Positions 46,190-56,238 of a DNA stretch of 64,000 nucleotides are shown piece after piece. Under the pieces are notes generated by a model, which was given only the letters and a program-made list of their open reading frames with translations, was not told where the DNA came from and did no database searches. This DNA is from Pseudomonas sp. PB101. GTDB taxonomy: Bacteria; Pseudomonadota; Gammaproteobacteria; Pseudomonadales; Pseudomonadaceae. How positions within the stretch are numbered: position 1 is the stretch's first letter; every line of letters starts with the position of its first letter. The stretch spans positions 186,001 through 250,000 of the forward strand of contig NZ_RWIR01000007.1 in the NCBI RefSeq assembly GCF_009764265.1. The letters run 5' to 3'. The position numbers and the translations under genes were made by a program.

Positions 46190-47140
46190 CTAGTGCCTGA
46201 CAACCACATCCTGCTCCAACAGTAACTCCTTGCTCCCCGCATCCAAGCGCACCAATGCCCCCATCGGCAACGTCAGGTTCGGATCGCAATGCCCACTGCG
46301 CCACCCGGACAGCACCGGAATCTTCAATGGCGCGAAGGTCTGCTTAAGCAACCGATCCAGCGCCGCCACCTCCACCCCCGCCACATCCCCGACCAGCACC
46401 CCGCGCAGCTTGTGCAACGTGCCTGCCAATCGCAGCTGGGTCAGCAACCGGTCAATGCGATACAGCGGCTCGTTGATGTCCTCGATCAACAGAATGACAC
46501 CCTCGGCGTCAATTTCGTAAGGCGTGCCCATGGTTGCGGCAATCATGGCCAGATTGCCCCCCAGCAAGCGTCCATGGGCCACGCCCGGCTCGATTGTGGT
46601 CAACGGGTAGGCGACCGGATGCGCCAGCACTGTGCCTGCCCTCACCTGCCCTCTCAGCATGTTGAAGAAGGAAGACTCCGTAGGTATTTGCTTGTCACCC
46701 AGCAGGTCGGCATTGAGCAACGGACCGTGAAATGTCACGAAGCCGGCATAGCAACTGATCGCCAAATGCAATGCGGTGATGTCGCTGTAGCCGATGAACG
46801 GTTTGGCGTTATCGCGCAGCAATTTGAAATCGATACGATCGAGTAACCGGGGCGTGCCGTAGCCGCCGCGCAGGCAGATGATGGCATCGACTTCTCGATC
46901 CGCGAACGCACCGTGCAGGTCATTGAGCCGCACGTCATCGCTGCCGGCCAGGTAGCCGTCCTTCTCGTAGACCCCGGGAAACACTTTCAGTGAATAACCC
47001 CGGGCACGCATCCATTGCACCGCCTTGTCGGTGTCCAGCGGCGCGGGACCGGCAGGTGCGATAACGCCTATCACACCTTCCGACGGCAGTGCCGGTACGG
47101 GCGCGTGAGGGCAAAGGGTGTGGGTCGGTCGAGCGGTCAT
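46190..47140 (-). CDS. ldcA: L,D-carboxypeptidase (S66 family)
   Basis: A 316-residue cytoplasmic serine peptidase that trims the terminal D-Ala from murein tetrapeptides in cell-wall recycling. The triad regions are FIGYSDITALH (Ser), LIEDINEPLYRID (Glu) and SGHCDPNLTLP (His). GGVIAPAG-like VIGVIAPAGPAP marks the N-terminus. ATG 47140 has GGGAGA upstream. A terminator of the leftward lipA transcript lies just before it. Confidence 0.9.
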   Translation of the reverse strand: MTARPTHTLCPHAPVPALPSEGVIGVIAPAGPAPLDTDKAVQWMRARGYSLKVFPGVYEKDGYLAGSDDVRLNDLHGAFADREVDAIICLRGGYGTPRLLDRIDFKLLRDNAKPFIGYSDITALHLAISCYAGFVTFHGPLLNADLLGDKQIPTESSFFNMLRGQVRAGTVLAHPVAYPLTTIEPGVAHGRLLGGNLAMIAATMGTPYEIDAEGVILLIEDINEPLYRIDRLLTQLRLAGTLHKLRGVLVGDVAGVEVAALDRLLKQTFAPLKIPVLSGWRSGHCDPNLTLPMGALVRLDAGSKELLLEQDVVVRH

Positions 47141-47254
47141 CCGTGAATCTCCCTGCGTAAATCTTCAGCACACAGTAGTCAGGAACGGGGACAAACAGAA
47201 GAGAAACGTTGCCCCGCAGGTTGCAGGAAAAATGGCCGTTGCCGCAGCCCAGGC

Positions 47255-47290
47255 AAAAAAACGCCCGCAAGGCAAAAGACCGTGCGGGCG
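47255..47290 (-). terminator. Rho-independent terminator after lipA
   Basis: Read leftward, CGCCCGC (47290-47284) pairs with GCGGGCG (47268-47262), followed by seven T (47261-47255). It lies 22 bases beyond the lipA stop. Confidence 0.8.
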
Positions 47291-47311
47291 CATTTCATTT
47301 CATTACGTCGA

Positions 47312-48334
47312 TCAGGACGACATCAGCTCGGCCTTGACCAGCTTGGCCTGCTCGTCGGCGTGGTACGAGGAGCGTACCAACGGACCCGAGGCAACGTTCT
47401 TGAAGCCCATCTTGTAGCCTTCCTCGGCGAACCAGGCGAAGGTGTCCGGGTGCACGAAGCGCTGCACCGGCAAGTGGCTGCGCGACGGTTGCAGGTACTG
47501 ACCGAGGGTCAGCATGTCGATGTCGTGCTCGCGCATGCGCTTCATGACTTCGATGACTTCTTCGTCGGTCTCGCCCAGACCCAGCATCAGCCCGGACTTG
47601 GTCGGAATGTGCGGCATCATCTGCTTGAAGCGTTGCAGCAGGGTCAGCGACCACTGATAGTCCGAACCCGGACGCGCAGCCTTGTACAGGCGCGGCACGG
47701 TTTCCAGGTTGTGGTTGAACACATCCGGCGGCTCGGCGGCGGTGATTTGCAGCGCGATGTCCATGCGGCCACGGTAGTCCGGGACCAGGGTTTCAAGCTG
47801 CACATTCGGCGACAGCTTGCGGATTTCGCGGATGCAGTCGGCGAAGTGCTGGGCACCACCGTCGCGCAGGTCGTCGCGGTCTACCGAGGTGATCACGACG
47901 TATTTGAGTTTCAGGTCGGCGATGGCGATGGCCAGGCTTTCCGGCTCGTTGACGTCCAGTGGCTTCGGACGGCCGTGGCCGACGTCGCAGAACGGGCAAC
48001 GACGGGTGCAGATGTCACCCATGATCATGAAGGTCGCGGTGCCGCCGGAGAAACACTCGCCCAGGTTCGGGCAGGACGCTTCTTCGCACACGCTGTGCAG
48101 CTTGTGTTTGCGCAGCAGGGCCTTGATGCGGTCGACTTCCGGCGAAACCGGGATGCGTACACGAATCCAGTCCGGCTTCTTCGGCAGTTCGGTGGTCGGA
48201 ATGATCTTCACCGGGATGCGTGCAACCTTCTCGGCGCCGCGCAGCTTGACGCCGGCTTCAACCTTGGGACGCGGGGCCGGGCGCTCGGTGACATCAAGCG
48301 TCGGGATCATGGTTTGCACTGCATCAGTAGTCAT
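47312..48334 (-). CDS. lipA: Lipoyl synthase
   Basis: A 340-residue radical-SAM enzyme that inserts two sulphurs into protein-bound octanoate. The auxiliary cluster cysteines are in [12 protein letters not shown] and the SAM cluster in CTRRCPFC. Further landmarks: [20 protein letters not shown] and [11 protein letters not shown]. It starts just after lipB ends, one base apart, so lipB-lipA are coupled. The products serve the 2-oxo acid dehydrogenases, including the E2 at 10095. Confidence 0.97.
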   Translation of the reverse strand: MTTDAVQTMIPTLDVTERPAPRPKVEAGVKLRGAEKVARIPVKIIPTTELPKKPDWIRVRIPVSPEVDRIKALLRKHKLHSVCEEASCPNLGECFSGGTATFMIMGDICTRRCPFCDVGHGRPKPLDVNEPESLAIAIADLKLKYVVITSVDRDDLRDGGAQHFADCIREIRKLSPNVQLETLVPDYRGRMDIALQITAAEPPDVFNHNLETVPRLYKAARPGSDYQWSLTLLQRFKQMMPHIPTKSGLMLGLGETDEEVIEVMKRMREHDIDMLTLGQYLQPSRSHLPVQRFVHPDTFAWFAEEGYKMGFKNVASGPLVRSSYHADEQAKLVKAELMSS

Positions 48335-48335
48335 A

Positions 48336-48983
48336 TCAGTCGATTCCGCCCGTCAGGGTCGTCTGCTCAGCATAGTCGAGGTGTTTGACGAGCTGCGCGC
48401 GCAGCCGGGCACTTACCTCGGCAAATTCAATCGATCCTGCGTGATCGCTCAGCTGGGTCATCGCCAGCCCGGCGTAGCCGCAGGGATTAATCCGTCGAAA
48501 CGGTTCCAGGTTCATGTCCACGTTCAAGGCCAGGCCATGAAAGGAACAGCCGTGGCGGATCCGCAGACCCAGGGAGGCGATTTTCGCCCCGTCGACATAG
48601 ACACCCGGTGCATCGGGCTTGGCCGCGGCGGTCACACCGTAACTGGCCAGCAGCTCGATGAGGCATGACTCCATGCGGGTCACCAGATCACGTACGCCAA
48701 AACCCAACTTGCGCACGTCCAGCAGCAGGTAGGCCACCAGTTGGCCCGGGCCGTGGTAAGTCACCTGACCACCGCGATCGACCTGCACCACCGGAATATC
48801 GCCCGGCAACAACAAGTGCTCAGCCTTACCGGCCTGACCCTGGGTGAACACCGGCGGGTGCTCGACCAACCAGATTTCGTCGGCGGCATTGCTGCCACGT
48901 TCGTTGGTGAAGCGCTGCATGGCATGCCAGACCGGCTCGTACGCCATCTGGCCGAGTTCGCGAAAGCCCAGCGTGCCGGACAT
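48336..48983 (-). CDS. lipB: Octanoyl-ACP:protein N-octanoyltransferase
   Basis: A 215-residue enzyme that transfers octanoate from ACP to lipoyl domains. The motif [18 protein letters not shown] and the catalytic Lys/Cys region ([29 protein letters not shown]) are clear. ATG 48983 shares bases with the ybeD stop (TGATG), favouring it over GTG 48986. Operon ybeD-lipB-lipA. Confidence 0.95.
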   Translation of the reverse strand: MSGTLGFRELGQMAYEPVWHAMQRFTNERGSNAADEIWLVEHPPVFTQGQAGKAEHLLLPGDIPVVQVDRGGQVTYHGPGQLVAYLLLDVRKLGFGVRDLVTRMESCLIELLASYGVTAAAKPDAPGVYVDGAKIASLGLRIRHGCSFHGLALNVDMNLEPFRRINPCGYAGLAMTQLSDHAGSIEFAEVSARLRAQLVKHLDYAEQTTLTGGID

Positions 48984-49258
48984 CACAGCACCATGTGCAC
49001 GAAACCGGTAGCCCGCAGAAAGCTGTTGATGTTGTACAGCTGATCCTGATCGGTCGCGACTATGTGCAACTGAATGGTGGTGTATTTGCCGTTGCTGCTT
49101 TGACGCTCATCGACACGCTCATCGTTGATGGTTGCGTATTTCTTGACGATTTCGATGATCTTGTCTTTGTTGCCAGCGCCCGTATCGCAGATCACCTTAA
49201 CCGGATAATCAACCTGGGGAAATTCGATCTTTGGCGCCTTTACTTCGGTATCGGTCAT
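48983..49258 (-). CDS. ybeD: YbeD/DUF493 family protein
   Basis: A 91-residue ACT-like alpha-beta protein of the DUF493 family, always near lipB in gamma-proteobacteria. Conserved parts: [19 protein letters not shown] and [21 protein letters not shown] regulatory role in lipoate use has been proposed for the family from structure; it is unproved. Stop and lipB start overlap. Confidence 0.92.
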   Translation of the reverse strand: MTDTEVKAPKIEFPQVDYPVKVICDTGAGNKDKIIEIVKKYATINDERVDERQSSNGKYTTIQLHIVATDQDQLYNINSFLRATGFVHMVL

Positions 49259-49294
49259 GGCGTAACGGCCTCGTAAGCGTAAGCCGTGGCGACG

Positions 49295-49329
49295 GCAAAG
49301 CCCCGCGCCGGATCAGCACGGGGCCTTGC
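49295..49329 (-). terminator. Stem-loop after dacA
   Basis: On the minus strand, GCAAGGCCCCG pairs with CGGGGCTTTGC around a 13-base loop. It lies 13 bases beyond the dacA stop and before ybeD; the T-run is weak. Confidence 0.5.
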
Positions 49330-49341
49330 AGGAGCACACTA

Positions 49342-50499
49342 TCAGTTGAACAAGCCGTAGAAGAATAGACGGATGCTATCCCACATGCGACGGAAGATAC
49401 CACCCTCTTCGACGCCGTCCAGAGCGATCAGGTCGGCGCTGTGCACCACCTTGTCTTCCAGTTTGACTTCGACTTTGCCGATCACGTCACCCTTGGCGAT
49501 TGGCGCAACCAGTTGCGGGTTCATGGTCATGCTGGCGGCGAGCTTTTTCAGCTGGCCTTTAGGCAGGGTCATGGTCAGGTCTTGCGCCAGGCCGGCCTTG
49601 ACCTGGTTGGTGGCGCCTTTCCAGACAGGTGCCTGGGCCAGTTCGGTACCCTTCTGATAGAAGGTCTGGGTTTCGAAGAAACGGAAACCGTAGGTCAGCA
49701 ACTTCTGGGTTTCGGCGGCACGGGCTACTTCGCTGCTGGTGCCGAACACCACGGCGATCAGGCGCATGCCATCACGCACGGCCGAGGACACCATGCAGTA
49801 GCCGGCTTCGTCGGTATGGCCGGTTTTCAGGCCGTCGACGGTCTTGTCGCGCCACAGCAGCAGGTTGCGGTTCGGCTGCTTGATGCCGTTCCAGAAGAAC
49901 TCTTTCTGCGAGTAGATCGCGTAGTGAGCCGGGTCTTCGTGAATGATCGCGCGCGCCAGCACAGCCATGTCGTGAGCCGACGAATAATGCTCAGGGTTCG
50001 GCAGACCGGTCGGGTTCATGAAGTGGCTGTTGGTCATGCCCAGGTCGCCAACGGTTTTGTTCATCATGTCGGCGAAGGCGTCTTCGCTGCCGGCGATGTG
50101 CTCGGAGAGCGCGACGCTGGCGTCGTTGCCCGACTGGATGATGATGCCGTGCAGCAGGTCGCTGACGGTGACCTGCGAGCCGACCTTGATGAACATCCGC
50201 GAACCACCGGTACGCCAGGCGTTCTCGCTGACGGTCACCGGATCGTTTTCGCCGATCTGGCCACGGCGGATTTCCAGCGTCGCGATGTACGCGGTCATCA
50301 GCTTGGTCAGGCTGGCCGGCGGCAGACGCTGGTCACCGTTGTTCTCGACCAGCACGTTGCCGCTGCTGGCATCCATGAGCACATAGGCCTTGGCGGCCAG
50401 TTGCGGTGGCGACGGCATCATCTCGACCGCGAAGGCGGCTGGTGAGAGGAGCAGCGGGACTAGCAGGAACAGGCGTTTGGCAAAGGTGGTGATGTTCAT
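49342..50499 (-). CDS. dacA: D-alanyl-D-alanine carboxypeptidase (PBP5/6 type)
   Basis: A 385-residue low-molecular-weight penicillin-binding protein. Signal peptide (1-24), then the active-site motifs S63-x2-K66 in PASLTKLMTAY, SGN in IIQSGNDASVAL and KTG in DGLKTGHTDEAGY. The C-terminal amphipathic helix (RRMWDSIRLFFYGLF) anchors it to the outer face of the inner membrane. Called dacC in P. aeruginosa (PA3999), where the same neighbours occur. Confidence 0.95.
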   Translation of the reverse strand: MNITTFAKRLFLLVPLLLSPAAFAVEMMPSPPQLAAKAYVLMDASSGNVLVENNGDQRLPPASLTKLMTAYIATLEIRRGQIGENDPVTVSENAWRTGGSRMFIKVGSQVTVSDLLHGIIIQSGNDASVALSEHIAGSEDAFADMMNKTVGDLGMTNSHFMNPTGLPNPEHYSSAHDMAVLARAIIHEDPAHYAIYSQKEFFWNGIKQPNRNLLLWRDKTVDGLKTGHTDEAGYCMVSSAVRDGMRLIAVVFGTSSEVARAAETQKLLTYGFRFFETQTFYQKGTELAQAPVWKGATNQVKAGLAQDLTMTLPKGQLKKLAASMTMNPQLVAPIAKGDVIGKVEVKLEDKVVHSADLIALDGVEEGGIFRRMWDSIRLFFYGLFN

Positions 50500-50634
50500 C
50501 CGTCTCTCGAAATCGCTAATGGAAACTGCCCGAAGGCAAAACTAATCAGATGACTTTCTAACGAGTCATCGCGTGTTCAGCTGCTCACTCAGTAACCCTT
50601 GCCGGGCTTTTGTTCTTCAACGAGCCAACAACCT

Positions 50635-50663
50635 GGTTCACCCCCCAAAACCGCAGATGAACC
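50635..50663. repeat. GGTTCA...TGAACC palindromic element, copy 2
   Basis: GGTTCACCCC-ccaaaa-CCGCAGATGAACC, followed by GTCAATC. It shares both ends and the following GTCAATC with the element at 12505-12530. It lies 20 bases beyond the rlpA stop, between rlpA and dacA. A second short inverted repeat (GATGAC...GTCATC) lies at about 50550-50571. Confidence 0.45.
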
Positions 50664-50682
50664 GTCAATCAAGTCCTACGTA

Positions 50683-51693
50683 TTACTCAGTCACAACACT
50701 TGGCGAACCGAGATTGGCCAGGCGCACACTGTTCTGTACCTGCTGGATCTCACCCGGTGATCCGATCGGCCCCAGGCGAACCCGGTGCAGGGTCTGCTGA
50801 TTGCGCACGATCGAACTGATGAACACCGGAGCGCTCACCATCCCGCTGAGCTTCGACCTCAGGAGCTCTGCAGCGTCCGGGTTGGCGAACGCGCCCACCT
50901 GCAGATACTGGCCAGCGGCTGCCGCAGACGCGTTCTTTTTGGCATCGATCTGCACCGGCACCACAGCGGCGGCGTGTTGCTGCGGCGGCGGTGTCCATTG
51001 CTCGACGGTACCGGCCGAAGCCGTGATCACCGGGGCGCTATTCTGCGCGACTTGCGGCTCGTTGAGCATCAATGGTGCCGGACGGCCTTTGGCGGCCCAG
51101 TACGCCTGTGGATCAATGCCTTCGACCTTGACCCGCGCCGTGCCGGTTTCGGCGTAACCGAGCTTCTTGGCGGCGGCGTAGGACAGGTCGATGATCCGGT
51201 CCGAGTAGAACGGCCCGCGGTCGTTGACTCGCAGGATCACGCTCTTGTTGTTGTCCAGGTTGGTCACCCGAACGTAACTCGGCAGTGGCAACGTCTTGTG
51301 CGCCGCACTCATGCCGTACAGGTCATACACTTCGCCGTTGGCGGTGTTCTGACCGTGAAACTTGGTGCCGTACCAGGACGCAGTGCCCGACTGCACGTAG
51401 GTCTTGGATTCTTGCAGCGGGAAATAGGTTTTGCCCAATACCGAGTACGGGGCGGCCTTGTACGGGCCGGTATGCAGGGTTGGCGTGGCGTCCGGGATGC
51501 GGGAGACATCGACATCCCACCATGGCGCGCCATCCTTGTGAGCACGGTTGATGTCCAGCCCGGGCGTCGCGCGCACGGCGGTGGTGGTGGTTTTCTGGGC
51601 CGGCGCACGACTGGTCGAACAACTGGCGACCAGCACTGTCAACGCGGCGAACGCCATCAGCTTCAGGGGTTTTTTGATAGGCAATGCCCGCAT
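50683..51693 (-). CDS. rlpA: Septal-ring lytic transglycosylase RlpA
   Basis: A 336-residue outer-membrane lipoprotein. The lipobox VASC is near residue 25. The double-psi beta-barrel domain has GTASWYGTKFHGQNTANGE and VRVNDRGPFYSDRIIDLSY, with the catalytic acid region of Pseudomonas RlpA. The C-terminal SPOR domain (about 258-336, YLQVGAFANPDAAELLRSKL) binds denuded septal glycan. Its ATG shares a base with the mltB stop (TAATG). Confidence 0.94.
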   Translation of the reverse strand: MRALPIKKPLKLMAFAALTVLVASCSTSRAPAQKTTTTAVRATPGLDINRAHKDGAPWWDVDVSRIPDATPTLHTGPYKAAPYSVLGKTYFPLQESKTYVQSGTASWYGTKFHGQNTANGEVYDLYGMSAAHKTLPLPSYVRVTNLDNNKSVILRVNDRGPFYSDRIIDLSYAAAKKLGYAETGTARVKVEGIDPQAYWAAKGRPAPLMLNEPQVAQNSAPVITASAGTVEQWTPPPQQHAAAVVPVQIDAKKNASAAAAGQYLQVGAFANPDAAELLRSKLSGMVSAPVFISSIVRNQQTLHRVRLGPIGSPGEIQQVQNSVRLANLGSPSVVTE

Positions 51694-52703
51694 TACTTGA
51701 CGCCCCGTGCTTGGACCAGCTGTTCAGACAGTTGATGTACGGCCATGGCGTACATCACGCTGCGGTTATAACGCGTGATTGCGTAAAAATTCTTCAGGCC
51801 CATCCAGTATTCGGGGCCATTGTCGCCTTCCAGGCGGAAAGCGGTAACCGGCATATCATCGCGCAGCGCATCATGACTTGACCACCCCAGGGCTCGCAAC
51901 TCCCCGACGGTTTTCGTCGGCTCGATTCCCGTGGTCAGACCCTGGTCGACCTGATCGCCACGGACATCCGCGCGGCTGACCACCGGTTCGCCGGCGACCC
52001 AGCCATGACGCTTGAAGTAACTGGCGACACTGCCGATGGCATCGTCCGGGTTGGTCCAGATGTTGATATGGCCATCACCGTCGAAATCCACCGCATAGGC
52101 GCGAAAACTGCTCGGCATGAACTGCGGCAATCCCATTGCGCCGGCGTAGGAACCTTTGAGCGTCAACGGATCGACCTGCTCTTCACGGGCCAGCAGCAGG
52201 AACTCACGCAATTCCTTGCGGAAAAACTCGGCACGGGGAGGATAGTCGAAACCCAGGGTCGACAAGGCATCGATCACCCGGAAATTTCCGGTATTACGGC
52301 CGAAAAAGGTTTCAACGCCGATGATCGAGACAATCACCTGGGCCGGCACGCCGTATTCCTGCTCGGCACGGGCCAGCACTGCTTCATGCTGACGCCAGAA
52401 ATCCACCCCCCGGGCTATGCGCGCATCGGTGATGAACATCGGGCGATATTCACTCCACTGCTTGACGCGTTCGGCGGGTTTCGAAATGGCGTCCAGAATC
52501 GACTGCTTGCGCTCGGCTTCGCGGAACACGCCCATCAATTGTTCGCCGGCGAAACCGTAGTCGCGGGTCATTTCACCGACGAACTCGGCCACCTGGGGGG
52601 TGCCTTCGTAGTCGCCGGCCAATGCTTCCTGCATTGTGCCAAGGATGCTTACCAGGCCGACCCATGGCGCGTATCGAGTCGCCCAGCCACGCATTGCTTG
52701 CAT
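51693..52703 (-). CDS. mltB: Lytic murein transglycosylase B
   Basis: A 336-residue MltB/SltB1-type enzyme. Catalytic glutamate in IVSIIGVETFFGRNTG; further signatures GAMGLPQFMPSSFRAYAVDF and GDGHINIW. A hydrophobic N-terminal segment (YAPWVGLVSILGTMQEALAG) exports it. ATG 52703 was chosen, with AAGGTG upstream; a GTG at 52715 is also possible. Placed between rodA and rlpA as in P. aeruginosa (sltB1). Confidence 0.92.
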   Translation of the reverse strand: MQAMRGWATRYAPWVGLVSILGTMQEALAGDYEGTPQVAEFVGEMTRDYGFAGEQLMGVFREAERKQSILDAISKPAERVKQWSEYRPMFITDARIARGVDFWRQHEAVLARAEQEYGVPAQVIVSIIGVETFFGRNTGNFRVIDALSTLGFDYPPRAEFFRKELREFLLLAREEQVDPLTLKGSYAGAMGLPQFMPSSFRAYAVDFDGDGHINIWTNPDDAIGSVASYFKRHGWVAGEPVVSRADVRGDQVDQGLTTGIEPTKTVGELRALGWSSHDALRDDMPVTAFRLEGDNGPEYWMGLKNFYAITRYNRSVMYAMAVHQLSEQLVQARGVK

Positions 52704-52720
52704 TGAAATCTTCACCTTAT

Positions 52721-53863
52721 TCAAACCTGCGCGATCCACTTGCGATGGGTATGGATCGACATCAAAACCCCAAACGCTGACAGCAGCGTCACCAGCGAAG
52801 TTCCTCCGTAGCTAATGAACGGCAACGGCACCCCCACCACCGGCAACAGGCCACTGACCATACCGATGTTGACGAAAACATAAACAAAAAACGTCATGGT
52901 CAGGCTGCCCGCGAGCAGCTTGCCGAACAATGTCTGCGCCTGGGCGGTAATCACCAGGCCGCGGCCGATCAACAGCAGGTAGATCAGCAACAGCGCGCAG
53001 ATCCCTACCAGGCCGAACTCTTCACCCAGTACGGCAATGATGAAGTCGGTATGGCTTTCCGGCAGGAAGTCCAGGTGCGACTGGGTGCCCAGCAACCAAC
53101 CCTTGCCGAACACACCGCCGGAGCCAATGGCGGCCTTGGACTGGATGATGTTCCAGCCCGTACCGAGTGGATCGCTCTCCGGGTCGAGGAAGGTCAGGAT
53201 CCGCTGCTTCTGGTAGTCGTGCATGATGAAGAACCACATGGCAATCGCCACGGGAACGGCGGCGGCCAATACGCTGAGGATCCAGCGCCAGCGCAGGCCA
53301 CCCATGAACAGCACGAAGGCGCCACCGGCCAGGATCAGCAGCGAAGTGCCGAGGTCCGGTTGCCGCACGATAAGAATGAACGGCACGCCGATCAACATCA
53401 GGCTGACGCCCACGTGCTTGAGCTGGGGTGGCAAGGTGCGTTTGGACAAGTACCAGGCAATCGTCGCCGGCATCAGGATTTTCATGAATTCCGAGGGCTG
53501 GAAGCGCACCACGCCGGGAATGTTGATCCAGCGGGTGGCGCCCATGGCGTTGTGGCCCATGATGTCCACCACCAGCAACAGCATCACCCCGACCACATAA
53601 CCCAGCGGCACCCAGCGTGCCATGAATCGCGGCTCGAGCTGGGCGATGACGATCATCGACACCAGGCCGATGCCGAACGACGTGGCCTGTTTGGCCAACA
53701 GATCCCAGCTTTTGCCACTGGCCGAATACAGCACGAACAGGCTGCCCGCGGCGAGGGTCAACAGCAGGATCAGCAGCGGTCCGTCGATGTGCAGGCGTTG
53801 CAGCAGCGTCGCACGGCGACGCATCACATCCTCACTGGAGAGCATGCGATCGAAGTTATTCAT
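52721..53863 (-). CDS. rodA: Rod-shape peptidoglycan glycosyltransferase RodA
   Basis: A 380-residue SEDS-family polytopic membrane protein that polymerises glycan during side-wall growth with PBP2. About ten hydrophobic helices; conserved loops include GHNAMGATRWI, VRFQPSEFMK, RQPDLGTSLLILAGG and GVPLPFISYGGTSLV. ATG 53863 overlaps the mrdA stop by eight bases. Confidence 0.95.
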   Translation of the reverse strand: MNNFDRMLSSEDVMRRRATLLQRLHIDGPLLILLLTLAAGSLFVLYSASGKSWDLLAKQATSFGIGLVSMIVIAQLEPRFMARWVPLGYVVGVMLLLVVDIMGHNAMGATRWINIPGVVRFQPSEFMKILMPATIAWYLSKRTLPPQLKHVGVSLMLIGVPFILIVRQPDLGTSLLILAGGAFVLFMGGLRWRWILSVLAAAVPVAIAMWFFIMHDYQKQRILTFLDPESDPLGTGWNIIQSKAAIGSGGVFGKGWLLGTQSHLDFLPESHTDFIIAVLGEEFGLVGICALLLIYLLLIGRGLVITAQAQTLFGKLLAGSLTMTFFVYVFVNIGMVSGLLPVVGVPLPFISYGGTSLVTLLSAFGVLMSIHTHRKWIAQV

Positions 53864-55751
53864 CACGGGCGGTAGCCTCTGCACTGATAGGGCTGGCGTA
53901 TTCGGGCTTCAACCGACCGTTCTGGTCCAGGAGCCAGGCGTCCATGACCTGACGCACCACGGGAGCTGCGACGCCGGAACCGGATTCGCCGTTCTCGACC
54001 ATCACCGACACCACGATTTTCGGGTCATCGGCCGGCGCGAAGCCGACGAACAAGGCGTGGTCACGGTGACGTTCCTGGACCTTGGAGCGGTCGTACTTTT
54101 CACCCTGCTTGATCGCGACCACCTGGGCCGTACCCGACTTGCCGGCAATTCGGTATTGCGCGCCGATCGAGGCTTTGCGCGCCGTACCGCGGGCACCATG
54201 CATTACCTGCTGCATGCCGTGGTTGACCTTGTTCCAGTCCGACGGGTCACGCAGGATGATGTCTGGTATCGGGTTAGGGTCCACCGGCTTCTCGCCTTCG
54301 ATGGTCCTGGCCAGGTGCGGACGGTTCCACACGCCTTTGTTGGCCACCAGCGCGGTGGCCTGGGCCAGTTGCAACGGGGTCGACTGCATGTAGCCCTGGC
54401 CGATCCCGAGAATCAGCGTTTCACCCGGGAACCAGGCCTGACGGCGGGTCGCACGTTTCCATTCGCGGGTCGGCATCAACCCCGGGGATTCTTCGAACAT
54501 GTCCAGAGAGACCTTCTGACCGATACCGAACTTGGTCATGTAGGCCGACAACCGATCGATCCCCAGCTTGTGGGCCAAGTCATAGAAATAGGTGTCGTTG
54601 GAGCGCATGATCGCCGTATCGAGGTCGACAAAGCCGTCGCCGGTCCGGTTCCAGTTGCGATATTTGTGATCGTAGTTGGGCAGCATGTAGTAGCCGGGGT
54701 CGAACACCCGCGACGACGCTGTCACCACGCCCGCGTCCAGTCCGGCAATCGCCACTGCCGGCTTGATGGTCGAACCCGGCGGGTACAGGCCACGCAGCAC
54801 GCGGTTGAACAACGGCCGGTCGATGGAATCGCGCAGCTCGGAATAGGCCTTGAAGCTGATCCCGGTGACGAACAGGTTCGGATCGAAACTCGGCTGGCTG
54901 ACCATCGCCAGGACTTCACCGGTTTTCGGGTCCAGCGCGACCACCGCGCCACGGCGACCGCCGAGTGCAGCTTCGGCAGCCTCCTGCAATTTGATGTCCA
55001 GGCTCAGGACGATGTCCTTGCCGGGAATCGGATCGGTACGCTTGAGCACCCGCAGAACGCGGCCTCGAGCGTTGGTTTCGACTTCCTCGTAACCCACCTG
55101 CCCGTGCAACTCCGGCTCGTAGAAACGCTCGATGCCGGTTTTGCCAATTTGATGGGTGCCGCTGTAACTCACCGGATCCAGAGTCTTGAGCTCTTTCTCG
55201 TTGATGCGCCCCATGTAACCCACCGAGTGCGCAAAATGCGCACCCTGCGGATAGTGACGGACCAATTGCGCGACCACTTCCACGCCTGGCAGGCGGAACT
55301 GGTTCACGGCAATTCGCGCGATCTGCTCTTCGGTCAGCTCGAACAGGATCGGCACCGGCTCGAACGGCCGGCGCCCCTGGCGCATGCGCTTCTCGAAAAT
55401 GCCCCGATCTTCAGGCGTCAGCTCCAGCACCTGGACGATCACATCGAGCACTTGCTGCCAATCGCCAGAGCGCTCGCGCGTCATGCTCAGGCTGAAGCTG
55501 GGCCGGTTGTCGGCGATCACCACGCCATTGCGGTCGAAAATCAGCCCACGGGGCGGCGGAATCGGCTGCACATGGACACGGTTGTTTTCCGACAGGGTCG
55601 AGTGGTACTCGTACTGGATCACCTGGAGGAAATACAGACGCGCAATCAGCACGCCAATCAGCGCCACCACTGCAATAGCCCCGAACACGACGCGGCCACG
55701 CACCAGACGGGCGTCTTTTTCGTGGTCCTTGATGCGGATCGGCTGGGACAT
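53856..55751 (-). CDS. mrdA: Penicillin-binding protein 2
   Basis: A 631-residue class B transpeptidase of the elongasome (pbpA in P. aeruginosa). One N-terminal transmembrane helix (VVFGAIAVVALIGVLIARLY), a pedestal domain, and the transpeptidase motifs: STIK in PPGSTIKPAVAI, SND in MRSNDTYFY and KSG in AGKSGTAQV. ATG 55751 gives the known start MSQPIRIKDHEKDARLV. It acts with RodA encoded next. Confidence 0.95.
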   Translation of the reverse strand: MSQPIRIKDHEKDARLVRGRVVFGAIAVVALIGVLIARLYFLQVIQYEYHSTLSENNRVHVQPIPPPRGLIFDRNGVVIADNRPSFSLSMTRERSGDWQQVLDVIVQVLELTPEDRGIFEKRMRQGRRPFEPVPILFELTEEQIARIAVNQFRLPGVEVVAQLVRHYPQGAHFAHSVGYMGRINEKELKTLDPVSYSGTHQIGKTGIERFYEPELHGQVGYEEVETNARGRVLRVLKRTDPIPGKDIVLSLDIKLQEAAEAALGGRRGAVVALDPKTGEVLAMVSQPSFDPNLFVTGISFKAYSELRDSIDRPLFNRVLRGLYPPGSTIKPAVAIAGLDAGVVTASSRVFDPGYYMLPNYDHKYRNWNRTGDGFVDLDTAIMRSNDTYFYDLAHKLGIDRLSAYMTKFGIGQKVSLDMFEESPGLMPTREWKRATRRQAWFPGETLILGIGQGYMQSTPLQLAQATALVANKGVWNRPHLARTIEGEKPVDPNPIPDIILRDPSDWNKVNHGMQQVMHGARGTARKASIGAQYRIAGKSGTAQVVAIKQGEKYDRSKVQERHRDHALFVGFAPADDPKIVVSVMVENGESGSGVAAPVVRQVMDAWLLDQNGRLKPEYASPISAEATARDE

Positions 55752-55761
55752 GAGGGCAGAA

Positions 55762-56229
55762 CTACTTGTGGTAAGGGTGACCGGACAGCACGGTCCAGGC
55801 ACGGTACAACTGTTCGCCGATCAAAATCCGCACCAGCGGGTGCGGCAAGGTCAGCGGCGACAACGACCAGCGCTGGTCAGCCCGCGCACAGACTTCCGGC
55901 GCCAGCCCTTCGGGGCCGCCGACCATGAAGTTGACGGTGCGCGAGTCCAGCCGCCAGCGATCGAGTTCGACCGCCAGTTGCTCGGTGCTCCAGGGCTTGC
56001 CGTGGACTTCGAGAGTGACTATCCGCTCGTTCGGCCCGACCTTGGCCAGCATGGCTTCGCCTTCCTGGCGGATGAAACGGGCCACGTCGGCGTTCTTGCC
56101 ACGGGTATTGAGCGGTATTTCCACCAGTTCCAGCGCCAATTCGGACGGAAGACGCTTGGCATATTCATGCCAGCCTTCTTCCACCCATTTAGGCATGCGT
56201 GAACCGACGGCGATCAGTCGCAGTCGCAC
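55762..56229 (-). CDS. rlmH: 23S rRNA pseudouridine-1915 N3-methyltransferase
   Basis: A 155-residue SPOUT methyltransferase. The trefoil-knot motif [13 protein letters not shown] and the C-terminal [22 protein letters not shown] are nearly invariant in RlmH. It starts nine bases after the rsfS stop and precedes mrdA by ten bases. Confidence 0.96.
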   Translation of the reverse strand: MRLRLIAVGSRMPKWVEEGWHEYAKRLPSELALELVEIPLNTRGKNADVARFIRQEGEAMLAKVGPNERIVTLEVHGKPWSTEQLAVELDRWRLDSRTVNFMVGGPEGLAPEVCARADQRWSLSPLTLPHPLVRILIGEQLYRAWTVLSGHPYHK

Positions 56230-56238
56230 AGCGGTCCC

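Noticed and set aside
53622..55928. 768-codon plus-strand frame opposite rodA/mrdA
   Set aside because: Antisense of two well-matched cell-wall genes.
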